A stretch of 64,000 bases of DNA, taken from contig OX375872.1 of the NCBI GenBank assembly GCA_947359465.1, positions 79,777,641 to 79,841,640 on the forward strand. Reading direction: 5' to 3'. Below, one piece after another: positions 15,201 to 23,199 of the stretch. A program made the translations under genes and the position numbers. The stretch is from Metellina segmentata. Its lineage: Eukaryota > Arthropoda > Arachnida > Araneae > Tetragnathidae. Every line of letters starts with the position of its first letter. The first letter of the stretch is position 1. A model generated the notes under the pieces. It made no database searches. It was not told the origin of the DNA and saw nothing but the letters and a program-made list of their open reading frames with translations.

Positions 15201-15656
15201 ATGAAATATCACCGGTTATGTCTCCTTTGTCGCCAAGAAAATGTAACTGGAGATATAACCGAGAAGTACCCTCTATTCCTATAAAATAAAAACGATCAAG
15301 CTCCTCACTTACCGACAAATTCGCTTAACGACCTTGTCGTAGGAACGGAATCAGGACGTTAAGTGAGTAGTGCCTGTAAAACTGAATGATTTAAGCTGAA
15401 TCAAAAGGTAAAGGTTTAATGCCTAGCAAATTTCAAGAAAATATTTGAAATTTGAAATGATAAATCCGAATCTTTACCGAAGTCTTTATTACAGGGAGAT
15501 TCTGGAGGTCCTCTCATGCTGGCTGATATGGATGGAAAGTTTTATCTCGTCGGGATAGTTTCTTTTGGTAAAAAGTGTGCAGAACCCGGCTATCCAGGAG
15601 TTTATACTCGTGTATCTCATTTTCTTGATTGGATTGAAAGCAATATCGAACATTGA
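84..15656 (+). CDS. Trypsin-like serine protease, 3' four exons (5' partial)
   Basis: Join 84-202, 7601-7878, 12517-12656, 15495-15656. The 699 nt encode 232 residues plus a TGA stop, and every junction has AG/GT borders with matching phases (2, 1, 0). Family S1 landmarks are all present: the active-site His in TAAHC (exon 1), the Asp in NDIAIL (exon 2) and the Ser in GDSGG (exon 4). The Asp six residues before the Ser (KDACRGDS) predicts trypsin-like cleavage after Lys or Arg. The C-terminus [10 protein letters not shown] followed by FLDWI is typical of clip-domain or proclotting-enzyme-like proteases. The signal peptide, any clip domain and the activation cleavage site must lie upstream of the window. 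Secretion and a role in haemolymph clotting, immunity or venom are inferences from the family. Introns of 7.4, 4.6 and 2.8 kb are filled with transposons. AATAAA at 16019-16024 could be the poly(A) signal. Confidence 0.93.
476..2017 (+). mobile_element. Tc1-like transposon, degenerate (copy 1)
   Basis: The ends are imperfect inverted repeats: the left end reads CACTCATATCCAAAATTAT, and the right end read inward is CACTGGTGTCTAAAATTAT. A TA target duplication flanks both sides (474-475 and 2018-2019). Inside is a broken transposase on +: an N-terminal helix-turn-helix ([20 protein letters not shown], about 790-870), the first catalytic Asp in FIDESRLSL near 1195, a second in MDDNAPP near 1470 and the Glu in LIENF near 1575. 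Stops and frameshifts separate these blocks, so it cannot encode an active enzyme. It lies in protease intron 1 and is a sister of the element at 41351-42882. Confidence 0.9.
2255..2285 (+). repeat. SINE B tail only
   Basis: A short stretch ending GATTAAAATACCTACCTACC matches the 3' end and TACC tail of the B SINEs. None of the SINE body precedes it. It abuts the truncated end of the hAT relic. Confidence 0.5.
2290..4019 (-). pseudogene. hAT transposase relic of the GTF2IRD2/ZBED type
   Basis: Read on the minus strand, the terminal motif CAGGGGTCGTGAAACT (ending at 4019) is followed by a BED-like N-terminal block ([15 protein letters not shown] near 3640), then [20 protein letters not shown] (near 3320), [17 protein letters not shown], the LNSLHGTT block near 3040, [22 protein letters not shown] and [13 protein letters not shown] near 2740. 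A C-terminal block follows near 2394-2640. This order matches vertebrate GTF2IRD2/ZBED-like domesticated hAT proteins and their parent transposons. At least eight stops or frameshifts interrupt it, including several between the BED block and the GKPF block. No matching terminal repeat is seen at the low-coordinate end, so it is probably truncated there. Confidence 0.8.
4560..5030 (-). pseudogene. Tc1-like transposase fragment
   Basis: On the minus strand this reads as the C-terminal half of a Tc1 transposase: a block with [14 protein letters not shown], then PYLNPI followed by a stop and [10 protein letters not shown] (the region of the catalytic Glu), then [21 protein letters not shown]. That last motif is the characteristic C-terminus of the family. 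Terminal repeats are not recognisable and the N-terminal part is absent. It lies in protease intron 1. Confidence 0.7.
5050..5160. repeat. Short tandem motif around TAGGCTGCTA
   Basis: Three imperfect copies of a unit near 40 bp contain TTTAGGCTGCTAAGG or close variants, followed by TATAAATATT. The unit is too degenerate to set exact borders. Confidence 0.5.
5330..5420 (-). repeat. SINE F fragment
   Basis: The segment with GCTGCACCAAACACAAGACAACGTCAA matches the 3' part of the F SINE at 48660-48820, in the same orientation. The head is missing. Confidence 0.55.
5421..6070. other. Intronic sequence, little recognisable
   Basis: This part of protease intron 1 carries no convincing gene. Around 5870-6010, on the minus strand, a short peptide-like run ([17 protein letters not shown]) vaguely recalls the C-terminus of jerky/pogo-type transposases, but it is too short to call. 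Confidence 0.4.
6076..6310. repeat. Two facing SINE body fragments
   Basis: 6076-6180 is a + fragment (CGTCATCTGAGCGTGG, GTTGTCCTCGGATC). 6226-6310 is a - fragment (GAGCAACACAACGGGCTATT). Both belong to the shared A/B SINE body and lack heads. Confidence 0.75.
6407..6731 (+). mobile_element. SINE A, full length
   Basis: The tRNA-like head begins GCCGACCAACCGGTATAGTGG and carries an A-box-like TAGTGGTTAAGG and a B box GGTTCGAATCC. The shared body and an ATTACC-type tail follow. A direct repeat CCAATTCTTTC flanks it (6396-6406 and 6732-6742). The left copy overlaps no SINE sequence, so it is a credible target-site duplication from retroposition. Confidence 0.9.
6760..7030 (-). mobile_element. 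SINE B, nearly full length
   Basis: On the minus strand, a B-type head with AACGGATTAGTAACCGGAGG and GAGTTCGAATC is followed by the body and the GCGACGTTGATT end. It is old and diverged. Confidence 0.75.
7170..7450 (-). mobile_element. SINE B, nearly full length
   Basis: The minus-strand copy has a diverged head (AGTAAGGGATTAGCAACCGG) and a complete body ending at GTGTTGCTCCAGTAA. It lies just upstream of protease exon 2 in the intron. Confidence 0.75.
7601..7878 (+). CDS. Serine protease exon with catalytic Asp
   Basis: The acceptor TTTTTTTCAG and the donor GTAAGT border the exon. Its first base completes the Thr codon begun in the previous exon. It encodes the calcium-loop/autolysis region, the catalytic Asp in NDIAIL, the PICLPF strand and the AGWGT strand conserved in S1 proteases. 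Confidence 0.93.
7942..8917 (-). mobile_element. Internally deleted mariner-like element
   Basis: Inverted ends carry the 16-bp core TGTCCTAAAAGTTCCC on the left and, read inward, TGTCCTAAAAGTTCCCCC on the right, with TA on each flank (7940-7941 and 8918-8919). The minus strand retains the N-terminal helix-turn-helix part ([21 protein letters not shown]), a linker ([17 protein letters not shown]) and the C-terminal block ([18 protein letters not shown]). The catalytic centre between them is missing and frames shift. It lies in protease intron 2. Confidence 0.8.
8920..9330. other. Intronic sequence, nothing recognised
   Basis: AT-rich intron 2 of the protease gene. No open frame of note and no similarity to the other repeats of the window were seen. 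Confidence 0.5.
9332..9942. mobile_element. Putative hAT non-autonomous element
   Basis: The left end CAGCGGTTTCCAAATTTTT and the right end, read inward CAGTGGTTCCCAAAGAG, form the short inverted termini usual for hAT elements. No coding remains. The flanking octamers do not match, so the target duplication is lost or the ends belong to two elements. Confidence 0.5.
9990..10330 (+). mobile_element. piggyBac-like MITE with palindromic units, degraded copy
   Basis: It begins TTTCAACAAAGTAGTTTTAACGAG and contains units with GAGATATCTCG or GAGATACCTCGTC. Its interior, around CAAGTAGGAAAAACAAA, matches the minus strand of the element at 20643-20868. The right half diverges, so the right border is approximate. 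It lies in protease intron 2. Confidence 0.6.
10335..12516. other. Protease intron 2, unannotated part
   Basis: AT-rich sequence with several short open frames (for example 11710-11907 and 11892-12176) that show no domain, no splice context and no biased composition. A short GA run sits at 10867-10881. Nothing else is seen. Confidence 0.5.
12517..12656 (+). CDS. Serine protease exon, cysteine-rich loop
   Basis: The exon follows TTTAG and is followed by GTAAGA. It carries the LQEVQVRIW strand, a Cys in NTRCKEVF and the [13 protein letters not shown] segment, which leads directly into the active-site Ser of the next exon. The first two bases complete a Gly codon shared with the preceding exon. 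Confidence 0.9.
12949..14035 (+). mobile_element. Tc1-like transposon, deleted
   Basis: Inverted ends share CTGAAGTGCCA, with TA on both sides (12947-12948 and 14036-14037). TATATA precedes the left end and a 23-bp TA run follows the right end, so it jumped into a TA microsatellite. Transposase remnants on +: [14 protein letters not shown] (N-terminus), [18 protein letters not shown] and [13 protein letters not shown] (second catalytic Asp). The region with the catalytic Glu is deleted after about 13880. It lies in protease intron 3. Confidence 0.88.
14036..14060. repeat. TA microsatellite
   Basis: An uninterrupted TA run adjoins the right end of the Tc1 element. Its counterpart lies left of 12949. 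Confidence 0.9.
14195..14410 (+). repeat. SINE B, headless fragment
   Basis: It begins near GTTAAATCTGTAGTGGCC and runs through the body (TCACGTTGGCGTG, CCATGGTTCAAAATTACG) to GCTCCAGTGCGACGTTAG. Confidence 0.8.
14780..15000 (+). repeat. SINE B, headless fragment
   Basis: A diverged copy of the body from GTTAAATCTGTAGTGACC to the GACGTTAATTGAC end and a short TACC-like tail. Confidence 0.75.
15495..15656 (+). CDS. Serine protease terminal exon with catalytic Ser
   Basis: The acceptor TTACAG precedes GGA GAT TCT, which encodes the catalytic GDSGGPL. The exon ends with the [10 protein letters not shown]-terminus and a TGA stop. The VSFG and YPGVYTRV motifs place the substrate-pocket walls. 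The next possible poly(A) signal is AATAAA at 16019-16024. Confidence 0.94.
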   Translation, partial: GDSGGPLMLADMDGKFYLVGIVSFGKKCAEPGYPGVYTRVSHFLDWIESNIEH

Positions 15657-15659
15657 ATG

Positions 15660-16530
15660 TAGAAATGCTTGAAAGGATATATCAATTTTAATTCAACATT
15701 CGAGAGCTTCATTATACAGTTCTGTGCCAAGTCTCGAAAACACATTCAAGATTGAGCTCTGAATGATCAACATGTTTCGTCTTCACCTTAGTGTATTAGG
15801 GTATTTATTAGCTTTTGGAGCTAAGAATTTCGTAAAAAGTTGTTTTAAAACAAATTTATCAGGTACAAATTATACGCCTTTTATGCACACAGTTTTTATT
15901 TGGTCACATTCGTGTTTCTTTAAAAAATTATTCATAAGTATTCAACATTTGCTACAAATTTTAATTAAAATGAATGCAAATACAAAATAATTGAAAACGT
16001 TTTGTTTTATTACATAACAATAAACAAAGTACAATTGTGTTTATTATAATTTTGTCATCTTTTCTTCAACATGACCTTCACTCTAACGTGGCTTCTCAAC
16101 AGTTTTTTCTGTATTTTCAGGTAATCTGTTTTGTAGAAAATTTTAAGTCGTATTTTTTAAATAATTTTCAACTTAATCCAATTCGCATGACAGTATGAAA
16201 TGCTAATTACATACACATGAAAATATTCAAATAATTCTTATAACAAACTTCGAATAACAATAACATGCAAATCCTTTGAGCATTATTTATGGGTAAGAGT
16301 CATTATGTTCAAATTATATTATTGAAAATGTATAGCTGTTTGAAGATCTTTGTATTTTAATTGATATTTTTACACAAGCAAATAAAGATTCGTATTTATA
16401 TTAAAATCCCGAACATTTGATTTAATTTTGATATTTCATAGCAAAACCTCCAGAATACAAGGGATTGGAGCAGAAGCTGCAGGATGCTTGACAAATTTTC
16501 CACATGATAGTATAACACTTTTGTTTGACT
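15660..16530 (+). other. 3' flank of the protease gene
   Basis: AT-rich sequence downstream of the TGA. AATAAA at 16019-16024 and again near 16380 could end the transcript. Nothing else is recognised until the SINE cluster starts near 16550. Confidence 0.5.
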
Positions 16531-16549
16531 CAATGCCCAGAGAGCAACC

Positions 16550-16810
16550 AGAGTGTTGCGAGTTCAACAAACACCGTCGTGTACAAAGGGGGCTGGTGCA
16601 CGTTAAATCTGTAGGGGCCTCAAATATACTCACGTTGGCGTGGTGTGGAAGTTCGGAGACAGTTGCAAGCTCAGGTGTTGCCTCGTCATCTGACCGAGGT
16701 TCAAAATTACGTGGTGTTGTCCTCGGTCTTTCCCATGGCGATTAATCCTGGACTGCCGTCAGTAGCCTGTTGTGTTGCTCCAGTACGATGTTAATTAAAA
16801 TACCTACCTA
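16550..16810 (+). mobile_element. SINE B, head truncated
   Basis: It starts in the B-box region (GTTGCGAGTTCAACAAA) and runs through ACCGTCGTGTACAAAG, the body and a clean TACCTACCTACC tail. Confidence 0.85.
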
Positions 16811-16849
16811 CCATGCCAAAGCGCATATCACCTACAGAATGCTTGTCAT

Positions 16850-17130
16850 AATTTCCCACAGGATAGCCGGATATTTTCCTTATGAGATTAATCACGGACT
16901 GTCGTCAATAGCCTGTTGTATTGCTCTAGTACGACGTTAATTAAGAACTACCACCCACAGGATAGCACAAGGAAGGTAGATGTTTTAATAAACGTCATAC
17001 TGGACCAACACAATGGGCTACTGACGACAGTCCAGGATCAATACCCAAAGGACAGATCCGAGGACAAGACCATGTAATTTTGAACCACGGTCAGATGACG
17101 AAGGATTGCACAAGGACATTACACTCAACG
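16850..17130. repeat. SINE body fragments, both orientations
   Basis: 16860-16960 is a + 3' fragment (GTCGTCAATAGCCTGTTG, GTACGACGTTAATTAAG). 16985-17110 is a - fragment (CCAACACAATGGGCTACTG). Confidence 0.75.
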
Positions 17131-17199
17131 CCACTCCGTATGAAAGATATTTGCAGTGCAAAAACACAAACCAGACGGTATGTATTAAATGAACACACA

Positions 17200-17480
17200 C
17201 TGGAGCAACACAGTGGGATATTGGCGACTGTCAGACATCAATCCCAAAACAAAGATCCAAGGACAATACGACGTAATTTAGAACCACGGTCAGATGACGA
17301 GACAACACCTGAGATGGCATCTCAATTTCCATACTTCCACGCAACGTCAACGTGAGGAGATTTGAGACCAAGACGGATTTAAAGTGCACCAGCCCCTTTG
17401 AACATGATGGTCTTAGGCTGGATTAAAACTCTCAACTCTGCGATTGGTAATACGATACTAAACGGGCTACAGAGGCCCTT
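17200..17480 (-). mobile_element. SINE B, nearly full length
   Basis: The minus-strand copy runs from a degraded head (GGGCCTCTGTAGCCCG) through the body to GTGTTGCTCCAGTGT. Confidence 0.75.
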
Positions 17481-17520
17481 AACCACGTTCAGGTGATGAA
17501 GTTGACACCTGAGTCGGCGT

Positions 17521-17802
17521 GCCGACCAACCGGTATAGTGGTTAAGGTGTTAGCCTCTAGATCGGAAGGTTCCTGGTTCGAATCCGGGCCCGGGCATGGA
17601 TGTTTGTAAGCGTATAGTGTAGAGGCGGCTGGTGCACCTTAAATCTGTCGTGGCCGAAAGTCCTCACGTTGGGTTGGCGTGGAAGTTTGGAGAGTGGGGT
17701 GCCAGCTCAGGTGTTGCTTCGTCATCTGACCGTGGTTCAAAATTACGAGGTGTTGTCCTCGGATCTTTCCCTTAAGGGACTGATCCCGGACCGTCGTCAA
17801 TA
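17521..17802 (+). mobile_element. SINE A, + arm of a head-to-head pair
   Basis: It has a complete head and body but stops at CCGTCGTCAATA, without the usual 3' end and tail. A minus-strand SINE A head follows immediately. Together they make a large inverted repeat. Confidence 0.88.
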
Positions 17803-17961
17803 CACCAACCCAACGTGAGGACTTTCGGCCACGAAAGATTTAAAGTGCACCAGCCGCCTCTACACCATACGCTTACAAACATCCATGCCGGGACCCGGAT
17901 AGGAACTAGGAACCTTCCAATCTAGAAGCTAACACCTTAACCACTATACCGATTGGTCGGC
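17803..17961 (-). mobile_element. SINE A 5' half, - arm of the pair
   Basis: The head and first part of the body of SINE A lie on the minus strand, from GGTTGGTCGGC at 17961 back to the TCACGTTGGGTTGG point. It pairs with 17521-17680. Confidence 0.88.
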
Positions 17962-18120
17962 TGCAGGTGAATCAAACCAAACAGTAGTTGTAAATAGGTA
18001 TTTGAATTTATACCCCTCACAGAAACAACAAAACAGGAGACTTGTGATGGCACGGGAACAATCCCCAAGGAGAGATGATTCAACAAACCAGACAGAAAGT
18101 GGAGATGTTACTTTCGCAAC
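17962..18120 (-). repeat. Diverged SINE fragment
   Basis: A weak minus-strand match to the SINE 3' body (ATGGCACGGGAACAATCCCC). Borders are uncertain. Confidence 0.4.
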
Positions 18121-18121
18121 T

Positions 18122-18410
18122 CGGAGGCCGCGGTAGCTCGGTTGAAAGATTAACGGATTCGTTTGAATCCAGCCAAATATTGTCGTGCATAAATGAGGCT
18201 GGCGCATGTTAAATCTGTCGTGGTCTCAAATGTCCTCACGTTGGCGTGTGTGGAAGTTTCCAGAGTGGGGTACCTGCACAGGTGTTGCCTCGTCAACTGA
18301 CCGTGGGTCAAAATTAAGTGGTGTTGTCCTCGGATCTTTCGCTTCGGGTTTGTTCTCGGACCGTCGTCAATAGCCCGTCGTGTTGTTCCAGTTCACGCAA
18401 TTTAAAATGT
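18122..18410 (+). mobile_element. SINE B, nearly full length
   Basis: The head begins GCGGTAGCTCGGTTGAAAG, with internal loss around the B box, followed by GGCTGGCGCATGTTAAATC and the body to TTGTTCCAGTTCACGC. Confidence 0.8.
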
Positions 18411-18432
18411 CGAACTACCTAACATAATTGGT

Positions 18433-18615
18433 TCACGTTGGGTTGGCGTGGAAGTTTGGAGAGTGGGGTGCCAGCTCAGGTGTTGCTTCGTCATCTGACC
18501 GTGGTTCAAAATTACGAGGTGTTGTCCTCGGACCTTTCCCTTAAGGGACTGATCCCGGACCGTCGTCAATAGCCTGTTGTGTTGCTCTAGTACGACGTTA
18601 ACTAAAATTACCAAT
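18433..18615 (+). mobile_element. Headless SINE A starting at TCACGTTGGG
   Basis: The copy begins exactly at TCACGTTGGGTTGGCG and ends with an ATTACC-type tail. A 17-bp direct repeat, TACCTAACATAATTGGT, flanks it (18416-18432 and 18616-18632). The duplication shows that a 183-bp headless molecule was inserted as such. Confidence 0.92.
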
Positions 18616-18636
18616 TACCTAACATAATTGGTAATT

Positions 18637-18900
18637 TTTAAATTAACATCGTACTAGAGCATCATAACGGGCTATTGCCGACGGTACGGGGTCAATCCCT
18701 CAAGGGAAAGATCCGAGGACACCTCGTAATTTTTTGAACCACGGTTAGATGACGAAGCAACACCTGAGCTGGCACACCACTCTCAAACTTCCTTCCCTTC
18801 GGATCTTTCCTTTCAGGATTGATCTCGTACCTTCGTCAATAGCTCGATGTTTTGTTCCAGTGCGACGTTAATTAAATAATGGTTCAAATCCGGGTCCGGA
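18637..18900. repeat. SINE body fragments
   Basis: 18637-18795 is a - body fragment. 18796-18880 is a + 3' fragment (GATCTTTCC to GTGCGACGTTAATTAAA). A short GGTTCAAATCCGGGTCCGG head remnant follows. Confidence 0.7.
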
Positions 18901-18904
18901 AACG

Positions 18905-19114
18905 GTAATGGTAATGTCAGTTAACGTTGAATTGAGCAACACAACGGGCTATTGACGACGGTCCGGGATCAATTCCTTAAGGGAGAGATCTGAGGACAAC
19001 ACCTCGTAATTTTGAACCACTGTCAGATGACGAAGCAACACCTGAGCTGGTACCCCACTATCCAAACTTCCACACCAACCCAAAGTAAGGACTTTAGACC
19101 ACGACATATTTAAG
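18905..19114 (-). repeat. SINE A, head truncated
   Basis: The minus-strand body runs from AAATATGTCGTGG back to the GTTAAC end and a CATTACC-like tail. Another SINE A tail joins it directly at 19115. Confidence 0.85.
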
Positions 19115-19446
19115 GTAATGGTAATGGTAATTTTAGTTAACGTCGTACTAGAGCAACACAACGGGCTATTGACGACGGTCCGGAATCAGTCCCTTAAGGG
19201 AAAGATTCGAGGACAACACCTCGTAATTTTGAACCACGGTCAGATGACGAAGCAACACCTGAGCTGGCACCCCACTCTCCAAACTTTCACGCCAACCCAA
19301 CGTGAGGACTTTCGGCCACGACATATTTAAGGTGACCAGTCGCCCGTACACCATACGCTTACAAACATCCATGCCGGACCCGGATTCGAACCAGGAACTT
19401 TCCGATCTAGAGGCTAACACCTTAACCAATATGCCGGTTGGTCGGC
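19115..19446 (-). mobile_element. SINE A, full length
   Basis: The minus-strand copy has a complete head (from GCCGACCAACCGGCATAT), B box GGTTCGAATCC, body and CATTACC tail. Confidence 0.9.
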
Positions 19447-19727
19447 CCGGGTCCGGACATGGATGTTTGGAAGCGTACGGTGTAGAGGCAGCTGGTACAC
19501 GTTAAATCTGTCGTGACCGTCAATCATCACGTTGGTTAGTGTGAAAGTATGGAGAGTTTGGGGGGGGGTGCCCGCTCAGGTGTTGCTTCGGTATCTGACC
19601 GTGGTTCAAAATTACGAGGTGTTGTCCTCGGTTCTTTCCCTTAAGGGACTGATTCCGGACCGTCGTCAATAGCCCGTTGTGTTTCTCTAGTACGACGTTA
19701 ACTACAAATTACCATTACCATTATCCT
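19447..19727 (+). repeat. SINE A, 5' truncated
   Basis: It starts in the head just after the B box (CCGGGTCCGGACATGG) and continues through the body to an ACCATTACCATTA tail. An 8-G run interrupts it near 19560. Confidence 0.85.
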
Positions 19728-19740
19728 TTGGGGATTGATG

Positions 19741-20072
19741 CCGACCAACCGGTATAGTGGTTAAGGTGTTAGCCTCTAGATCGGAAGGTTCCTGGTTCGA
19801 ATCCGGGTACGGGCATGGATGTTTTTAAGCGTATGGTGTAGAGGCGGCTGGTGCACCTTAAATTTGTCGTGGCCGAAAGTCCTCACGTTGGGTTGGCGTG
19901 GAAGTTTGGAGAGTGGGGTGCCAGCTCAGGTGTTGCTTCATCATCTGACCGTGGTTCAAAATTACGAGGTGTTGTCCTCGGATCTTTCCCTCAAGGGACT
20001 GATCCCGGACCGTCGTCAATAGCCCGTTGTGTTGCTCTAGTACGACGTTAACTAAAATTACCAAAATTACCA
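19741..20072 (+). mobile_element. SINE A, full length, inserted in SINE B
   Basis: It has an intact head, body and tail. The direct repeat TTGGGGATTGATG (19728-19740 and 20073-20085) flanks it and is itself part of a B SINE 3' end that resumes after the insertion (CGTCGCCGATAGCCCATG, tail TACCTAC to about 20145). Confidence 0.92.
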
Positions 20073-20145
20073 TTGGGGATTGATGACGGAACGTCGCCGA
20101 TAGCCCATGTGTTGCACCTGTGTGACGTAATAAAAACACCTACCT

Positions 20146-20638
20146 ACATGAAAAGGTAACCTAAAAACCTATTGCGCATGCTAAAGACCATTGCATATGA
20201 AGGTATCCAAAATGATCATGATCCAATCATTGAGCTGGCATTCAAGTGTTGAAGGATTAATTTATTCCGAACAGTCAAGCAGAAATGCTGAAAGATTCGT
20301 GCAAAATAGACTTTTCGCCTTTCATAGAGGTAAATATTACTTGACTTAAGTTATTTTGCTTGAAAATGTCAAACTTTTAACTTATTAAATTATACTTGGT
20401 TCAAAACTAATTTGGCTACTAGTTCCCAGCGATTCGTAACGTATTTTATGCTATAGGAGTACTTTAAATGTAACCCAAAGAAATAAAAATAGTACTTTAA
20501 TTTTACTACACTGTCTAATGTAATCTTAAGATTCATTTTAGCGTTAAATTTTAGCAATATGTATACATTGAAATATTTATCTTTCTGGGGTATGTTTATA
20601 AACTATTTGATTCTGGGATTTTGTTATAAAATTGATGA
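20146..20638. other. Intergenic, nothing recognised
   Basis: AT-rich sequence without open frames of note or similarity to other parts of the window. Confidence 0.5.
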
Positions 20639-20642
20639 TTAA

Positions 20643-20868
20643 CCCCCTCTTGGTTTATCTACGCGTCGTAAGCTGCTCTAGGGCTAGCCTCTGCTGTAAA
20701 AATCTGCTCCCAGGATCACTAGCATTGAACACGGTACCATTTGTTTTTCCTACTTGGATATTCATATCCCTGGAATAATAGTGCAATTTTGCCTCGACGA
20801 GTTATCTCGTCTAGCAAAACTAACCAGATCTTTACGGACGAGATATCTTGTCGAAACCACTAGGAGGG
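20643..20868 (-). mobile_element. piggyBac-like MITE with palindromic units
   Basis: TTAA flanks both ends (20639-20642 and 20869-20872). The ends read inward CCCCCTCTTGGTTT and CCCTCCTAGTGGTTTCGAC. Near the right end are two palindromic units, GACGAGTTATCTCGTC and GACGAGATATCTTGTC, separated by AGCAAAACTAACCAG. There is no coding sequence. The TTAA target and CCC termini are the piggyBac signature. Confidence 0.75.
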
Positions 20869-20884
20869 TTAATCAAAATCAAAT

Positions 20885-21080
20885 CTTCAAATAATATAAG
20901 AGTGGTTCCTAAAGTAGTGGAGTGCGTGACAAAGTTTCACGGGATACGTGGAAAATATGCCCTCAAGGACACATCTTTAGGTGTATCCGGGCATCACAAT
21001 CTCGAGGTACTCGAGTGATCTTTCCCCATTCATTTCTACCCTCGCCTATCATTCTGGTGTCTTCAACCGTCCTTGAGTTG
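20885..21080. other. Possible hAT end and spacer
   Basis: AGTGGTTCCTAAAGTAGTGG near 20900 recalls hAT termini. No partner end was found. Confidence 0.3.
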
Positions 21081-21083
21081 GGC

Positions 21084-21450
21084 TAGACGTGATAGCTCAA
21101 TTGGCAGAGCAACAGATTGGCGTCCGGTGAGTTGCGATTTCGATGCTAGGTCCAGCCAAAGACCATCGTGTGCAGGCTGGTACACGTTAAATCTATCGTG
21201 GTTTCGTATGTCCTCGTTGGTGTGATGAGGAAGTTCAGAAATGGGTGCCAGCTCATGTGTTACATCATACGAGAGCGGTTCAGAATTACATGGTGTTGTC
21301 TTCGGATCTTACCCTGTGGGATTGACCCCGGACCGTCGCCAATCGCCCGTTCTGCTGTTCTAGTGCAGCGTTAATTAAAATACCTACCCGGACCGTTGTC
21401 AATAGCTTGTTGTGCTGCTTCAGAGCGACGTTAATTAAATATCTATCCAT
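21084..21450 (+). mobile_element. SINE D plus a 3' fragment
   Basis: The head carries TAGCTCAATTGGCAGAGC, a good tRNA A box, but a degraded B box. A related body with a TACC tail follows to about 21388. A second partial 3' end (GGACCGTTGTCAATAGC) runs to 21450. The head differs from A, B and E. Confidence 0.78.
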
Positions 21451-21614
21451 TGGCGAAGCTTAGCTCTTGCGCCATAAAACTCGAAATCAACCAACCAGGG
21501 GAAATATCTATTTCCCTAACTAAAAATATAAGATTCTTTAGTGTTGTCTACTTATTTGATTATACGATTCCAGTACTTGATTTGAAATTGAGAATCGATG
21601 ACTTCGATGTCAGG

Positions 21615-21941
21615 AAATTGGCAATTTTAATTCACGTCGTACTTAGCAACACAACGGGCTATTGACTACAGTCCGGGATCAATCCCTTAAGGGAAAAATT
21701 CTAGGACAACACCACGTAATTTCGTACCACTGTCGGATGACGAGACAACACCTGAGCTGGCACCCCACTCTCCAAACTTCCACACAAACCCATTGTGAGG
21801 ACTTTCGGCCACTACAGATTTAAGGTGCACCAGTCGCCTCTACACCATACGCTTACAAACATCCATGCCCGGATCCAGATTCGAACCAGGAACCTTCCGA
21901 TCTAGAGGCTAGCTCCTTAACCACCAGACCGGTCGGTCGGC
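21615..21941 (-). mobile_element. SINE A, full length
   Basis: The minus-strand copy has head GCCGACCGACCGGTCTGG, B box GGTTCGAATC, body and a GAATTAAAATTGCC end. Confidence 0.88.
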
Positions 21942-21959
21942 AATATCGGGGAAAATGCA

Positions 21960-22320
21960 ATGTCATTAATATTGTAATATTGCAAATTGTAAGCCTTTTG
22001 ATTTTAATACATTTATGTAATAAGAGTTCCGTGTTCACTGTTTATTTTATTCCAGAAATCTAGTCTTTCTATTTCATATTTTAAAATTGTCACCTCTAAT
22101 CTTTAATGTGAAATTTTATCATTTTTTATCTGTTCAACATAGATTTAACCGCCTGACTAGTTTAGTGATTGTCTGCATTCCAGTAAAACACTTGTTCGAA
22201 TCGAATTTTCCATGGCGAAACATGCAATATTGTGGGGACGTTAATCTGATAGTTACAGAAAACCGAACATAGCTGGTTGAATTAAACCAATTCTTGATTA
22301 GGTTGCGATTTATCAGCAAT
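21960..22320. other. Intergenic, nothing recognised
   Basis: AT-rich spacer before the MITE at 22327. Confidence 0.4.
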
Positions 22321-22597
22321 GCTAAAGCCGCGTTTACACCGCGGAGTTGCAAACATTTCACCCCTTTTTGCGTCGAAGATGTTTTTCCACTCCTTTTGGT
22401 GTTCGACCCACTCTCGTGTAAAAGTTTTGTTGACTTTGTGGACGACACAAATGGGTGAGCACTCTTTTCACCCCTTAGTGTTGCAGACAAGACTAGTGAT
22501 AAGGGCAAAATGTTGCCGAGAGCGAACAAAAGACGACGTGAACGACCACGGGGCGCCAAAGAGTATAGGGGAGCGGGTGATAGTCCGCAACACCGAA

Positions 22598-23199
22598 TGC
22601 CGACCTACCGGTATAGTGGTTAATGTGTTAGCCTCTAGATCGGAAGGTTCCTGGTTCGAATCCGGGTCCGGGAATGGATGATTGTAAGCGTATGGTGTAG
22701 AGGCGGCTGGTGCACCTTAAATCTGTCGTGGCCGAAAGTCCTCACGTTGGGTTGGTGTGGAAGTTTGGAGAGTGTGCTCAGGTGTTGCTACGTCATCTGA
22801 CCGTGGTTAAAAATTACAAGTTGTCCTCCTCGGATCTTTCCCTTAAGGGATTGATCTCGGACCGTCGTCAATAGCCCTTTGTAATACTCTAGTACGACGT
22901 GAACTTTTTTTTTCCCCAATGGCGGGCACATTTGACCGAAGTCATTGGCCACTACAAGGCCGGAAGTGATGGCCACTTGTGAAGGAGCACCCAGTGGGAG
23001 GACCATCATTGCGCCTAACAATTACTTCGTAATTTTGCACCATGTTCAGATGACGAAGCAACACCTGAGGTGGTATACGCTTACAAACATCCATGCCCGA
23101 ACCCGGATTCGAACCGGGGACCTTCCGATCTAGAGGCTAACACCTTAACCACTATACCGGTTGGTCGGCGTACGACGTTAACTAAAATTACCAATTTTA
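22598..23199 (+). mobile_element. SINE A interrupted by a nested SINE C
   Basis: The direct repeat CCGCAACACCGAA (22585-22597 and 23200-23212) marks the insertion of SINE A in the MITE. The SINE is interrupted near its 3' end at 22905-23169 and finishes with CTAAAATTACCAATTTTA. Confidence 0.92.
22905..23169 (-). mobile_element. SINE C, complete, nested in SINE A
   Basis: It is flanked by GTACGACGTGAAC (22892-22904) and GTACGACGTTAAC (23170-23182), one mismatch apart. On the minus strand it starts with the A-type head (GCCGACCAACCGG, B box GGTTCGAATCC). It keeps a short A-like piece, then changes to an unrelated body (CACTGGGTGCTCCTTCACAA, CCGGCCTTGTAGTGGCCAA) and ends in poly(A). Length is 265 bp. 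Confidence 0.92.

Noticed and set aside
22134..22681. Open frames of 141 (minus) and 120 (plus) codons
   Set aside because: They cover MITE and SINE sequence, have no domain, and run across element borders.
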